Source: Nostoc sp. UHCC 0926 (lineage in GTDB: Bacteria; Cyanobacteriota; Cyanobacteriia; Cyanobacteriales; Nostocaceae). Taken from it: 64,000 nt of DNA. Made by a program: the position numbers and the translations under genes. The DNA lies in the NCBI RefSeq assembly GCF_028623165.1, contig NZ_CP117768.1, forward strand, positions 6,452,001 to 6,516,000, read 5' to 3'. The notes under the pieces were generated by a model. The model was not told the origin of the DNA and ran no database searches. It was given only the letters and a program-made list of their open reading frames with translations. Below are positions 1-9,010 of the stretch, one piece after another (position 1 is the first letter of the stretch; the number at the start of each line of letters is the position of its first letter).

Positions 1-515
1 CAATAATTTGACTAATGCAATTTTTTTGCTCATTCGTTGGATAGATTTTTGCTTTGAATATCTTAGGCATTGTCAAGCCGGAATTACAATTTAAGAAGAT
101 CAACAAATTCGTGGCAATAATAAATTATACCTTATAGACTTGATTATATATATCACAAGTAGCACCTTGACAGAGGTACAACACTGATGGGCGGTGCTGA
201 TCCCCATTTTTAAATTAACAGCTAAATCAACAAAATGATTGATGAACCACGCTAATTCTTCTAGACAGCAATCTTGTATGGAATACCCCCTTCTGTTAAA
301 ATCAAATACACCACTAGGATTAAATACTTACCGGCACCAACATTCAGGCTAGTCCGACGAGTAGCAACTTAATTACTTTGTTGCCTACCCGCTTGGTGTC
401 TTATAGATGTGCTAGGTAGCAAGAACGCAGGATAAACCAAAGGGGTAAACTCCTGGCTTCAGAATCTGCTGTGTGAAAAAATATTGAGACAATTTTAGTA
501 TTTTAGAGGAGATTT
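1..515. other. Leader region upstream of prk
   Basis: No open frame or RNA gene is supported here. The stretch is AT-rich and presumably carries the prk promoter. A GAGGAGA ribosome-binding site lies at about 506-512, immediately before the prk start codon. I could not place a promoter with confidence. Confidence 0.5.
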
Positions 516-1520
516 ATGACAAGTAAGCCGGAACGCGTGGTACTGATTGGAGTAGCCGGAGACTCTGGGTGTGGGAAATCTACGTTTTTGCGTCGTTTGA
601 TAGATTTGTTTGGTGAAGATTTAATGACAGTCATCTGCTTGGATGACTATCACTCCCTGGATCGCAAACAGCGTAAAGAAACGGGGATAACTGCATTAGA
701 CCCCAGGGCGAACAATTTTGACCTGATGTATGAGCAAATTAAAGCGCTCAAAAATGGTCAAGGGATTGATAAGCCGATTTACAACCATGAAACCGGCTTG
801 CTTGATCCGCCAGAGCGGATCGAGCCGAATCGCATTATAGTTGTTGAAGGACTACATCCTTTATATGATGAGCGGGTGCGATCGCTAATCGACTTCAGTG
901 TTTATTTTGACATTAGCGATGAAGTCAAAATTGCCTGGAAAATTCAGCGAGATATGGCTGAACGTGGTCATCGCTACGAAGATGTGTTAGCGCAAATCAA
1001 TTCTCGCAAACCTGACTTTGATAAGTTTATCGAACCACAAAGAGAATTTGCCGATGTAGTTCTTCAGGTATTACCCACGAACTTGATCAAAAACGACACC
1101 GAGCGCAGAGTCTTAAGGGTACGTATGCTCCAGCGGGAAGGTAAGGAAGGCTTTGATCCAACCTACTTGTTTGATGAAGGGTCAACAATTAATTGGACTC
1201 CCTGTGGACGCAAGCTAACCTGTTCCTACCCTGGTATGCAACTGTACTACGGTTCAGATGTTTACTACGGCCGCTATGTCTCAGTACTAGAAGTGGATGG
1301 TCAATTTGATAACTTGGAAGAAGTAATTTATATCGAAACCCATCTCAGCAATACATCCACAAAATATCAGGGTGAATTGACTCATTTGTTACTCCAGCAT
1401 CGTGAGTATCCAGGTTCCAATAATGGTACTGGTTTCTTCCAAGTACTTACAGGTTTGAAAATGCGTGCTGCCTATGAGCGGTTGACAGCTACGGAAGCAA
1501 AGTTAGCGGTTCAGGTTTAA
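516..1520 (+). CDS. prk: Phosphoribulokinase
   Basis: Makes ribulose-1,5-bisphosphate from ribulose-5-phosphate and ATP, the committed step of the Calvin cycle, in the cytosol. The 334-residue length is normal for the cyanobacterial enzyme. The N-terminus has a P-loop, GDSGCGKST, at residues 15-23. The two cysteines that form the redox switch in oxygenic phototrophs are both present, C19 in the P-loop and C41 in the motif ICLDDYH. This supports the known light/dark control by disulphide formation and the CP12/GAPDH complex. The ATG is preceded by a strong GAGGAGA site. It appears monocistronic, with 265 bases before metK. Confidence 0.97.
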   Translation: MTSKPERVVLIGVAGDSGCGKSTFLRRLIDLFGEDLMTVICLDDYHSLDRKQRKETGITALDPRANNFDLMYEQIKALKNGQGIDKPIYNHETGLLDPPERIEPNRIIVVEGLHPLYDERVRSLIDFSVYFDISDEVKIAWKIQRDMAERGHRYEDVLAQINSRKPDFDKFIEPQREFADVVLQVLPTNLIKNDTERRVLRVRMLQREGKEGFDPTYLFDEGSTINWTPCGRKLTCSYPGMQLYYGSDVYYGRYVSVLEVDGQFDNLEEVIYIETHLSNTSTKYQGELTHLLLQHREYPGSNNGTGFFQVLTGLKMRAAYERLTATEAKLAVQV

Positions 1521-1785
1521 AAGCAGCAGTGTTTGTGTCAAAGTTTGTGGGGGCGCTTCTGAGTGTCCTCTTTTTTTGTGTTATTAAATACATTTTATTC
1601 ACAAAATAATTAGCATAAATTTATCTTATTTACAGATACTTACCTTATAGATAGTGGTTTTTATCAATATTAAGAAGATACTAACTACTGAAGTATAAAT
1701 ATTGTTATGATTTCATAAATTAGATAGTTGAACTAAATACCCACATTTAGTCAGCGAAAAAAACTCACTAAAGGAGGAATTTCCT

Positions 1786-3060
1786 TTGTCTCGTCGATAT
1801 CTATTTACCTCCGAGTCAGTCACCGAAGGTCATCCCGATAAAATCTGCGATCAGATTTCTGATACCATTCTGGATGCCTTACTGACACAAGACCACAGCA
1901 GCCGTGTCGCCGCTGAAGTAGTAGTTAATACTGGTTTGGTGCTAATCACTGGTGAAATAACCACCAAAGCCAATGTGAATTTCGTCAATCTTGCCCGCAA
2001 AAAAATTGCCGAAATTGGCTATACCAATGCTGATAATGGCTTTTCTGCTAACAGCACCAGCGTTTTGGTAGCTTTAGACGAACAATCACCTGATATAGCC
2101 CAAGGCGTTAACACCGCCCAAGAAACCCGCCACGAAGATAGTGATGAACTATTCGACAAAATTGGCGCGGGCGATCAAGGTATAATGTTCGGTTTTGCCA
2201 GCAACGAAACACCAGAACTGATGCCCTTACCCATCAGTCTCGCCCACCGCATTGCTCGCCGATTAGCAGCAGTCCGGAAAACGGGTGAACTACCATACCT
2301 GCGTCCTGACGGGAAAACCCAAGTAACTGTGGCTTACGAAGACGGGCGCCCTGTAGGCATTGATACAATTCTGATTTCCACCCAGCATACAGCCACTATT
2401 GGGGAAATTACTGATGAGGCGGCGGTACAAGCCAAGATTAAACAAGACCTCTGGTCAGCAGTGGTCGAACCTGTTTTTGGCGACATTGACATTAAGCCTA
2501 ATCAGGAAACACGTTTTTTAGTTAACCCCACTGGCAAATTTGTCGTTGGTGGCCCTCAGGGAGACTCCGGTTTGACAGGACGGAAAATAATCGTTGACAC
2601 CTACGGTGGTTATTCACGGCATGGTGGCGGCGCTTTTTCCGGTAAAGACCCCACCAAGGTAGACCGCTCTGCTGCCTATGCGGCTCGCTATGTGGCGAAA
2701 AATATTGTTGCCGCTGGGTTAGCAGACAAAGTTGAAATCCAGCTATCCTATGCTATCGGCGTAGCGCGACCAACAAGCATTCTGGTGGATACCTTTGGTA
2801 CTGGCAAAGTAGATGAAGAAACCTTACTGGAATTAATCAACCAGCACTTTGAACTGCGTCCAGCAGGGATTATCCATGCCTTCAACCTACGCAACTTACC
2901 AAGTGAACGAGGCGGACGTTTTTATCAGGACGTCGCGGCTTACGGTCACTTTGGGCGGGCTGATTTAGACTTGCCTTGGGAACAGACCGATAAAGCCGAA
3001 TTGTTGAAGCAAGCAGCAAACGAGTCACTTTCAGCAGTAGTTGCTCCGGCACTAACTTAG
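1786..3060 (+). CDS. metK: S-adenosylmethionine synthetase
   Basis: Forms S-adenosylmethionine from methionine and ATP, the methyl donor for the cell. The 424-residue protein is full length. It opens with the family motif TSESVTEGHPDKICDQISD, has the ATP-binding GAGDQG hexapeptide near residue 127, and carries the lysine-rich GGGAFSGKDPTKVDRS signature near residue 285. The start is TTG, chosen because a near-perfect AAGGAGGAA site lies at 1771-1779 and the product begins with the usual SRRYLFTSESV. No SAM riboswitch is visible in the 265-base leader. A GC-rich hairpin follows the stop codon. Confidence 0.97.
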   Translation: MSRRYLFTSESVTEGHPDKICDQISDTILDALLTQDHSSRVAAEVVVNTGLVLITGEITTKANVNFVNLARKKIAEIGYTNADNGFSANSTSVLVALDEQSPDIAQGVNTAQETRHEDSDELFDKIGAGDQGIMFGFASNETPELMPLPISLAHRIARRLAAVRKTGELPYLRPDGKTQVTVAYEDGRPVGIDTILISTQHTATIGEITDEAAVQAKIKQDLWSAVVEPVFGDIDIKPNQETRFLVNPTGKFVVGGPQGDSGLTGRKIIVDTYGGYSRHGGGAFSGKDPTKVDRSAAYAARYVAKNIVAAGLADKVEIQLSYAIGVARPTSILVDTFGTGKVDEETLLELINQHFELRPAGIIHAFNLRNLPSERGGRFYQDVAAYGHFGRADLDLPWEQTDKAELLKQAANESLSAVVAPALT

Positions 3061-3100
3061 ACTAATACGTTACTACAAAACATCTAAGATGTTTATCTGA

Positions 3101-3138
3101 GGGTATAAGCAACTTAACAACTTGCTTATACCCTTATT
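3101..3138 (+). terminator. Intrinsic terminator after metK
   Basis: A 12-bp perfect stem, GGGTATAAGCAA at 3101-3112 and TTGCTTATACCC at 3122-3133, is followed by TTATTTAT. The position 40 bases after the metK stop fits rho-independent termination. Confidence 0.7.
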
Positions 3139-3453
3139 TATCTTTCAACTGTCGTCAGTTAAGAATTATCAGTGAAAATTTTAGACGCGAATTTCGCGTC
3201 TCTACATAGGTTGATGCTGACCTTTAGCCATCTCCTTAGTGTCCAAACTGTACGTTCGCTGATTTTTGAGGGTGGGAGAGAATTAAGTCTTGCACTGCCT
3301 TCTATGTAGCTGATAAAGAGATTCTGGTAATTTCATTAGTGAAAGTATTTGTCGCTGGAGAGCGGAAAGAGGTGTAATGAAGATGGTAAAATCTGGTAGC
3401 GAATAGCCCTCTTCTGTCACTCTCCGGAGTGAGCAAGTAGTAACTAAGTGAAA

Positions 3454-3680
3454 TTATCCAGAAGCATAACAGGGTTTAAATTGATTCATTTGACTAATTA
3501 ATTGATTGAATCCCAGCAATAAATTAGAATTGCGGAAAATATGTATCCAGGGATAAATCAACCAAAATAGTAAAAGTGGTTGGGCAATGAGACGCAGATT
3601 ATTTAAAGTATTCTTCCATTCGCATTTCTAGTTCCATTGTTGATGATTAGAAAAATCAACAAAACTATTTTCTTGTACCT
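3454..3680 (-). pseudogene. Decayed gene fragment, C-terminal part, family not recognised
   Basis: On the minus strand a protein-like frame runs from about 3680 down to a TAA at 3454-3456. It contains WKNTLNNLRLIAQPLLLFW, then a hydrophobic and aromatic stretch ending FKPCYASG. There is one in-frame TAG after the QQWN motif. The upstream end is cut by the repeat element at 3682-3805, beyond which the frame is closed. No start codon or upstream half is present. The composition is clearly protein-like, possibly a transposase remnant, but I do not recognise the family. Confidence 0.4.
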
Positions 3681-3681
3681 C

Positions 3682-3805
3682 ATACTAATTCTGTATGAAG
3701 ATGCGCCATATATGAAAAACGAACCGCAAAGGGCGCAAAGGACACAAAGGAAGAAACAAATAAGAAGTTAAGAAAATTTAGCGCAGCCTCACAAAGAAAT
3801 GGTAT
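3682..3805. mobile_element. MITE-like element, copy 1
   Basis: About 124 bp, non-coding. The ends are imperfect inverted repeats: the left end begins ATACTAATTCTG and runs to TGCGCCA, and the right end runs from GCGCAGCCTC to ATGGTAT. A second copy lies at 13599-13717 with the same internal sequence, including GAACCGCAAAGG. It abuts a decayed gene fragment, which it seems to have interrupted. Confidence 0.6.
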
Positions 3806-4267
3806 CAGTTTCAATTTTTCGAGATATATTTAAGCCTAAGAAGGCTGGAGAATTTAAACTAATCCGCAGTGTAAACACAAAAAATAATTTCCCACCCTTC
3901 GGGTTCGCCAGTCGCTACAACGGGGGGAAAAAGCAGATTAGAGTACGCAGCGTCTAAAATTTAGCTCTAATCGGTCTGGTTAACTTGGCGTTACATACTT
4001 GTAAATATTTCCCGCCCACTTACTTAGTAGAGGGTATGAGTTTGGAAGAGCCACCGCCAACACAGAAACCATGTACTGATTATTCATAGTGGCTCGTCGT
4101 GACTTTTGGCAAATACAAGGGTTAGCTCAACCAAGTACAGCTTTGAAATAACCTGTTATTTAGTGAGAAGCGATCGCCAAGCATAACACCTCGAACAATC
4201 AGAGGTGGTAACTCAGTGATGTAAAATCCTGAAGATAGTAAAAGGTGATTAACAGAGTCTGAATAGA
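3806..4267. other. Intergenic region upstream of por
   Basis: No supported gene. It holds Nostoc-type repetitive sequence around 3893-3935, a CCCTTCGGGTTCGCC stretch. The por promoter must lie here, but I could not fix its position. The por ribosome-binding site is weak. Confidence 0.4.
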
Positions 4268-5233
4268 ATGGTACAGGATAAGAAGTCAACGGTTGTAATC
4301 ACAGGTGCCTCTTCAGGGGTCGGTTTGTACGCTGCCAAGGCTCTTGCTCAAAGGGGATGGTACGTAGTGATGGCCTGTAGGGATATAGCGAAAGCTCAAC
4401 TTGCAGCCCAATCTGTGGGAATCCCCCACCAGGGCAGCTACACTATCATGCATATCGACCTTGGCTCAATGGATAGCGTTCGACAATTTGTGAACAACTT
4501 CCGAGCAAGCGGTAACTCCCTAGACGCTTTAGTGTGCAACGCCGCAATTTATATGCCTTTGTTAAAGGAGCCACTCCGAAGCCCAGAAGGATTTGAGTTA
4601 AGTGTTGCGACAAATCACCTCGGACATTTCCTTTTGTGCAACCTAATGCTAGAGGATCTGAAGAAGTCATCATCTTCAGAGCCAAGGCTGGTAATTTTAG
4701 GAACTGTCACCCACAATCCTGACGAACTGGGTGGGAAAATTCCGCCGCGTCCAGACTTGGGCGATTTGCAAGGCTTTGCAGAAGGATTTAAAGAGCCAAT
4801 CTCGATGATTGACGGCAAGAAATTTGAACCAGTCAAAGCTTACAAGGACAGCAAGGTTTGCAACGTGCTGACTATGCGGGAACTGCATCAGCGCTATCAC
4901 GAGTCAACTGGTATCGTCTTCAATTCTCTCTATCCGGGATGTGTTGCAGAAACGCCGCTATTCCGAAACCACTATCCCCTGTTTCAGAAAATCTTCCCAT
5001 TATTCCAGAAGTACATCACTGGGGGATATGTGTCTCAGGAGTTGGCGGGAGAACGGGTTGCGGCGGTGGTTGCTGATCCTGAGTACAATCAATCTGGTGC
5101 TTATTGGAGTTGGGGAAATCGCCAGAAGGAAGATGGCAAGTCCTTTGTTCAAAAGGTTTCTCCTCAAGCGCGTGATGATGAAAAAGGCGATCGCATGTGG
5201 CAACTAAGCGCCAAGTTGGTTGGACTTGCATGA
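4268..5233 (+). CDS. por: Light-dependent NADPH-protochlorophyllide oxidoreductase
   Basis: Reduces protochlorophyllide to chlorophyllide a using NADPH and light, in chlorophyll synthesis. The 321-residue protein is a short-chain dehydrogenase/reductase. It has the Rossmann motif TGASSGVG at residues 12-19, the CNAAIY segment near 90-95, and the catalytic Tyr192 and Lys196 in AYKDSK. The POR-specific region FNSLYPGCVAETPLFRNHYP follows, which separates it from generic SDR enzymes. It stands alone, followed by a short hairpin and the manganese riboswitch of the next gene. Nothing abnormal is seen. Confidence 0.96.
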   Translation: MVQDKKSTVVITGASSGVGLYAAKALAQRGWYVVMACRDIAKAQLAAQSVGIPHQGSYTIMHIDLGSMDSVRQFVNNFRASGNSLDALVCNAAIYMPLLKEPLRSPEGFELSVATNHLGHFLLCNLMLEDLKKSSSSEPRLVILGTVTHNPDELGGKIPPRPDLGDLQGFAEGFKEPISMIDGKKFEPVKAYKDSKVCNVLTMRELHQRYHESTGIVFNSLYPGCVAETPLFRNHYPLFQKIFPLFQKYITGGYVSQELAGERVAAVVADPEYNQSGAYWSWGNRQKEDGKSFVQKVSPQARDDEKGDRMWQLSAKLVGLA

Positions 5234-5278
5234 TGGCATCGGACTTGGCATTACTATGCGTGTAGGTAACGAATGGTT

Positions 5279-5303
5279 GAGGTGATTCTAGGTCACCTCT
5301 GAC
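5279..5303 (+). terminator. Weak hairpin terminator after por
   Basis: Stem GAGGTGA at 5279-5285 pairs with TCACCTC at 5293-5299 over a short loop and is followed by TGACTTTATT. It lies 46 bases after the por stop. The U-tract is poor. Confidence 0.35.
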
Positions 5304-5498
5304 TTTATTGATAGTTTTATTTAAATTACGCTATACAGTCAATACAGTTTTGAAAAAAGCTGGTATTAGTGCTAACAGGAATAAATAGATGATGAGTTTT
5401 TACCTCAGTAAGCACTGAATCGGGCTGTATGTGCCGCTTCACTCTCCATTCCCTAATCTTGACTTCTACCTGTAGCAGATGTACAATTACGATCGTAT

Positions 5499-5654
5499 AG
5501 AAGGGGAGTAGCTGCTGGCAAAAAAACTTAAAAGCCAGTACATCTGAATCAACATACTGGCGATGAGCCTGGTTCAGGTGGCAAGTAATCAATATTTGAA
5601 AGCGAGACCTTCACTAAGTTCACACCGAAAAGTGTAAACTTGGTGAGGTCTTTT
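5499..5654 (+). promoter_or_regulatory. yybP-ykoY (Mn2+-sensing) riboswitch with terminator
   Basis: The conserved blocks of the yybP-ykoY class occur in order: AAGGGGAGTAGC at 5501-5512, ATCAACATACTGGC at 5548-5561 and GCGAGACCTTC at 5602-5612. The 3' block starts an imperfect stem of about 20 bp whose second arm, GTGTAAACTTGGTGAGGTC, is followed by TTTT at 5651-5654, a transcription terminator. GAAGG at 5500-5504 can pair with CCTTC at 5608-5612, so the ligand-bound fold would break the terminator and switch expression on. The gene downstream belongs to a manganese exporter family, as expected. The class and its Mn2+ ligand are established knowledge; the switch here is inferred. Confidence 0.88.
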
Positions 5655-5705
5655 GGTTCTCATCAAGCTTCACATCGGTAAACGATTCTTCAGGAGCTTG
5701 AGAGA

Positions 5706-6326
5706 GTGTTAACAGCTTTTACCGCAGCTTTATTATTAATTACAGTTTCAGAATTAGGCGATAAAACATTTTTTATTGCTGTGATTTTGGCAATGCACCA
5801 CTCGCGGCGACTAGTATTTACAGGTGTGACAGCCGCTTTAGCCGCGATGACAATCCTTTCGGTGCTATTTGGACAAGCGGTATCTTTGTTGCCAAAAAAT
5901 TATATTCATTACGCCGAAATAGCTTTGTTTATTGCCTTTGGTATCAAGCTGTTATACGACGCTAGTAAGATGTCCGCAGCAGCTTGTGATACAGAAGTTG
6001 TACAAGAGGCTGAAGCTGCGGTGAAAAAAGCAGATTTGCAGTTACCAAAGCAAAAGACTTCCTTGGGAATTGTAATAGAAGCCTTTGTATTGACATTTAT
6101 GGCAGAGTGGGGCGATCGCACCCAAATTGCCACCATTGCCCTAGCAGCCGGAAATAATCCAATTGGAGTGACAATAGGTGCAATTTTCGGACATGCCATT
6201 TGTGCTGCGATCGCAGTTATCGGCGGAAAAATGATTGCCGGACGCATTTCTGAGCGTCAACTCACCTTGATTGGCGGATGCCTGTTTTTGGTCTTTGGTG
6301 TTGTTGCTGCCATTGAAGGAGCGTGA
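5706..6326 (+). CDS. UPF0016/GDT1-family manganese exporter (Mnx-like)
   Basis: A 206-residue integral membrane protein with about six hydrophobic helices. It has the two copies of the family motif E-x-G-D-[KR]-[ST]: SELGDKT near residue 16 and AEWGDRT in the second half. In cyanobacteria, members of this family export Mn2+ from the cytosol to the lumen or periplasm and protect against manganese excess. The GTG start at 5706 is supported by AGGAG at 5692-5696. The upstream yybP-ykoY riboswitch gives independent support for a manganese role. A Ca2+/H+ exchange activity, reported for eukaryotic homologues, is the main alternative. Confidence 0.88.
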   Translation: MLTAFTAALLLITVSELGDKTFFIAVILAMHHSRRLVFTGVTAALAAMTILSVLFGQAVSLLPKNYIHYAEIALFIAFGIKLLYDASKMSAAACDTEVVQEAEAAVKKADLQLPKQKTSLGIVIEAFVLTFMAEWGDRTQIATIALAAGNNPIGVTIGAIFGHAICAAIAVIGGKMIAGRISERQLTLIGGCLFLVFGVVAAIEGA

Positions 6327-6438
6327 GGGGATGAAGGGGACAAGGGGACTGGGAAGTAAGAATTTTAGATTTTAGACTTCGGCTACGCTCAGTCGAACGA
6401 TTTTAGATTAAAGAATTGAAATTTAATCTAAAAGACGC

Positions 6439-6556
6439 TCTCTTACGAGACGCTGCGCGTAGCTTGCTTCCCCGAAGGGGTACGCGGACTCGCTCTAAGC
6501 GTTCGCGTAGCGTCTCGTAGAGAAGCCATGCCGCAGGCTTTACGCTGCGCTATCAT
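6439..6556. repeat. Nostoc-type palindromic repeat cluster
   Basis: A dense block of short palindromes, including ACGAGACGCT near 6446 and its inverse AGCGTCTCGT near 6510, and CCCCGAAGGGG in the middle. The segment GTTCGCGTAGCGTCTCG is nearly identical to the insertion inside the tRNA-Gly gene at 24269-24361. Flanking sequence 6361-6431 has ATTTTAGATT repeats. No coding potential is claimed. Confidence 0.65.
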
Positions 6557-6593
6557 CAATTCCATTATCCAAAATTGAATTGCCCAATGCCCA

Positions 6594-7487
6594 TTACTTG
6601 GGAGTACTCTCCAATGATGGTGCGGGAGATGCAGCAGGATTTGGGATAGGGGAAGCCGTTGCTGCGTTTTTAATTTCATCTTTGTACTGAGCAGGTGCTA
6701 AAGCTGCGGCACTATTAAACAAAAGTTTTGCATCTGCGTCTTTGCCCTGTTGTTTTAGGAGCATCGCTTTTGCCACAACGGGGCGAAAATCTTTGGGATC
6801 TTTCTTAATTGCTTGGTCATATACAGAGCTAGCTTGAGCGTAGCGTTTCTGGGAAGCGTGAACAGAACCTAACAGTACTTGTACGGCTACCGTATCTACA
6901 CTTCCAGACTGAATTGTATTTGCTTGGGCTGCGTTAGAGAGGGTTTCTTGCAGCAAACCAATGGCCGCTTCTGGGCGTTGCTGACTGATCAACAGAGCCA
7001 CCATTCCTTGTAAAGCCTTCAAATCGCCTGGTTTCGTGGACAAAACCGAGCGATAAGCTTGAGCGGCTCCTTCGCGATCGCCAATTTGCTGTTTGGCTTG
7101 AGCCAGTAGCACTGAATATTCTGACTGTTCGGGATTCAGCTTGGCTAGCTTTTCTAGGGGTTCAATGACGACTTGGATATCAGCTGGTTTAACCTCACCT
7201 TTTTCTTTTTGACTCAGTAATTGTAGTCGTGCCTGCAATAAGCCCTTAAGCGCAGTCTGATTTTCTGGTTCCCTTTGCAAAACCTGTTCATAACCCCGTA
7301 CTTCGTCTTCCAGTTTTGATTTTTGGTCAGCGGAGGTCAAAGTGCCTCTGCTGCTAGCTGCATTCTGGCTTGAGGGTGGCATATTATTAAATGCTCCAAT
7401 TATGGGAATCACCGAAACACCCACAAAAGCAAGAACTGCCAGCGCCAAGACGACTTGAACTATCCAGCGATTGCGCGGTTGAGACAC
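6594..7487 (-). CDS. Membrane-anchored tetratricopeptide repeat protein
   Basis: A 297-residue protein with a single N-terminal membrane segment near residues 9-32, followed by a helical TPR region from about residue 65 to 265. Typical repeat features are visible, for example AAQAYRSVLSTKPGDLKALQ and ASSVYDQAIKKDPKDFRPVV. The C-terminus is proline- and alanine-rich. Such proteins act as scaffolds for protein complexes at the membrane; no specific partner can be named. It is transcribed divergently from the gene at 7866, and the shared 378-base region holds a strong hairpin. Confidence 0.85.
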   Translation of the reverse strand: MSQPRNRWIVQVVLALAVLAFVGVSVIPIIGAFNNMPPSSQNAASSRGTLTSADQKSKLEDEVRGYEQVLQREPENQTALKGLLQARLQLLSQKEKGEVKPADIQVVIEPLEKLAKLNPEQSEYSVLLAQAKQQIGDREGAAQAYRSVLSTKPGDLKALQGMVALLISQQRPEAAIGLLQETLSNAAQANTIQSGSVDTVAVQVLLGSVHASQKRYAQASSVYDQAIKKDPKDFRPVVAKAMLLKQQGKDADAKLLFNSAAALAPAQYKDEIKNAATASPIPNPAASPAPSLESTPK

Positions 7488-7684
7488 AGTTTTGTCTTTC
7501 TCCTAAATTTTAATGACATTATCATTTACACAAATCGTAAAGTTAAAAATTTCCAAAACTTTGCGGAATACCGCCAATTGCCTGTGAATTTTATAACAAT
7601 TAACTATCTACACTGCTAAAGTAAGTGATGACTTTAGGAGGAGCCGTCAAAATAGTAGCTATGATATGCTTCCGAAACTAGTGT

Positions 7685-7735
7685 AAAGGCGCTAAATTAC
7701 ACATTTAGTGTTTATACACTAAATTTAGCGCCTTT
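7685..7735. repeat. Strong nested inverted repeat in a divergent promoter region
   Basis: The outer arms AAAGGCGCTAAATT at 7685-7698 and AATTTAGCGCCTTT at 7722-7735 are perfect inverts. Inside them TTTAGTGT and ACACTAAA form a second 8-bp stem around TTAT. It sits between two divergent genes, so it is not a simple terminator for either. It may be an operator, an RNA element in the leader of the gene at 7866, or a small palindromic repeat. Confidence 0.6.
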
Positions 7736-7865
7736 AGGATTGTGTAGAGCACTCTGGTGTGACTTTGTGAAAAACAAATATATTTTCATTAGTCGCACAA
7801 ATGCTCTTTCCAGCTGCCTTTGTAAAATCCCACAATGGGATCTGTCTGTGCCGCAAGGAGTTTTT

Positions 7866-8888
7866 ATGAATTCCGACCTGATGCCGTTGCCTGAATCCTC
7901 CAATTCTTCTGCCTCTAACCAGGGCCCAACTAACGTAGAGGCAGCCGCTAATGTTCACATAGCAGCCCACTCCTCTAAATCTGAAAATTCGCCTGTCAAA
8001 CCCAGCGAGACTGACTCAAATGATGGGTTTGCTAATCGACTGCAACCGATTCCACCTCCCAGCGAACCGATGCAGTACCGAGCGATCGGGTTAGTCCGGG
8101 GTCGCTATCATGCTAGCAGCGAACAATTTACACAAGGTACGCTGCTGACCAAAGATGGTGTAGAACTCAATGCCGTCCTCCTAGGCCGGATTATGAGCTT
8201 AGTCAAAAATCACCTAGACTTAGAAAAAGAACATTTGTGGGTGGTATATCCACGTACAAGACAAGAAAATGATACCTTGCACATCCAAATCGTTGGAGTT
8301 TGGGAGCCAGAAAATCTGGCTAAAAACTCAACAGATGAGGACGAGTCAGACTTAGAGTTGCAAGAGTTACAGACACCTGATCATGGCTTATCCGAAAACT
8401 CTGAATTAAGTACAACTGCCCTAATACCTTCATCAGAAGTTGCAGATGGTGGTTTTTCTGTTCGTGGTGAGGTAGTATACCAGTCTTTTGACGCTAAGAG
8501 CTTAGTAGTCAAAATTAGGCAGGCTGCACGCAAACCAACTGACAAACCCAAATATTTTAAGTTGAAATTGAGGGGTGTGCTGACCACCAAAGCAGTAGGA
8601 AAGTTCTGGGACTTCCAAGCCAAGCGGGAAGCTGATGTTTTGATCGTAGAAAAAGCTGAGGCGATCGCTGACTTGCCCAAAAAACGCAAACCACCATTCA
8701 AAGGTGGTCCTCGTGCTGGTGGTGGTGCTGCTGGTGGTAGAAAACCATTCCCCCCCAAACGCAGTGGCGAAACCCCTCGTCCCATCAAGAAAACAGGCGC
8801 AGGCGGCGACCCCTCTGTAGTGTCAAAACCTATACCGAAAACGCCCGCTCCTAAGCCCATCAAGCGACCAAAACCAAATCAAGAGTAG
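7866..8888 (+). CDS. Conserved hypothetical protein with basic low-complexity tail
   Basis: A 340-residue protein, not recognised as a named family. The start ATG at 7866 is chosen because CAAGGAG at 7855-7861 precedes it; an earlier ATG at 7740 would start inside the inverted repeat region and lacks a site. Residues 1-60 are polar and Ser-rich. The central part, near 70-160 and 195-265, looks folded (YRAIGLVRGRYHASSEQFTQG and FSVRGEVVYQSFDAKSL). From about 270 the tail is rich in Lys, Arg, Pro and Gly. The basic tail suggests RNA, DNA or polyanion contact, but that is inference. Confidence 0.75.
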   Translation: MNSDLMPLPESSNSSASNQGPTNVEAAANVHIAAHSSKSENSPVKPSETDSNDGFANRLQPIPPPSEPMQYRAIGLVRGRYHASSEQFTQGTLLTKDGVELNAVLLGRIMSLVKNHLDLEKEHLWVVYPRTRQENDTLHIQIVGVWEPENLAKNSTDEDESDLELQELQTPDHGLSENSELSTTALIPSSEVADGGFSVRGEVVYQSFDAKSLVVKIRQAARKPTDKPKYFKLKLRGVLTTKAVGKFWDFQAKREADVLIVEKAEAIADLPKKRKPPFKGGPRAGGGAAGGRKPFPPKRSGETPRPIKKTGAGGDPSVVSKPIPKTPAPKPIKRPKPNQE

Positions 8889-8910
8889 GGCTTTGGCTAT
8901 GGGGCAATTC

Positions 8911-8992
8911 AATTTTAGATTTTGGATTGATGATTTTAGATTAAATTTCAATTCTTTAATCTAAAATCCAAAATCTAAAATCTAAAATTTTT
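8911..8992. terminator. Bidirectional AT-rich hairpin between convergent genes
   Basis: Long inverted repeat built from ATTTTAGATTTTGGATT on the left and its inverse AATCCAAAATCTAAAAT on the right, ending in TTTTT. It lies between the ends of two convergent genes at 8888 and 9011. The same ATTTTAGATT words recur at 6361-6431 and 25776-25828, so this is also a dispersed repeat. Confidence 0.55.
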
Positions 8993-9010
8993 ACTCCCCA
9001 GTCCCCAATA

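Noticed and set aside
1521..1785. SAM riboswitch upstream of metK
   Set aside because: No conserved SAM-riboswitch blocks are seen; the region is plain AT-rich DNA.
5326..5592. 88-codon minus-strand frame
   Set aside because: It lies opposite the manganese riboswitch and its upstream leader and has no coding signal.
7740..7865. Longer start for the hypothetical protein at 7866
   Set aside because: The extra codons lie inside the inverted-repeat region and lack a ribosome-binding site, whereas AAGGAG precedes the ATG at 7866.
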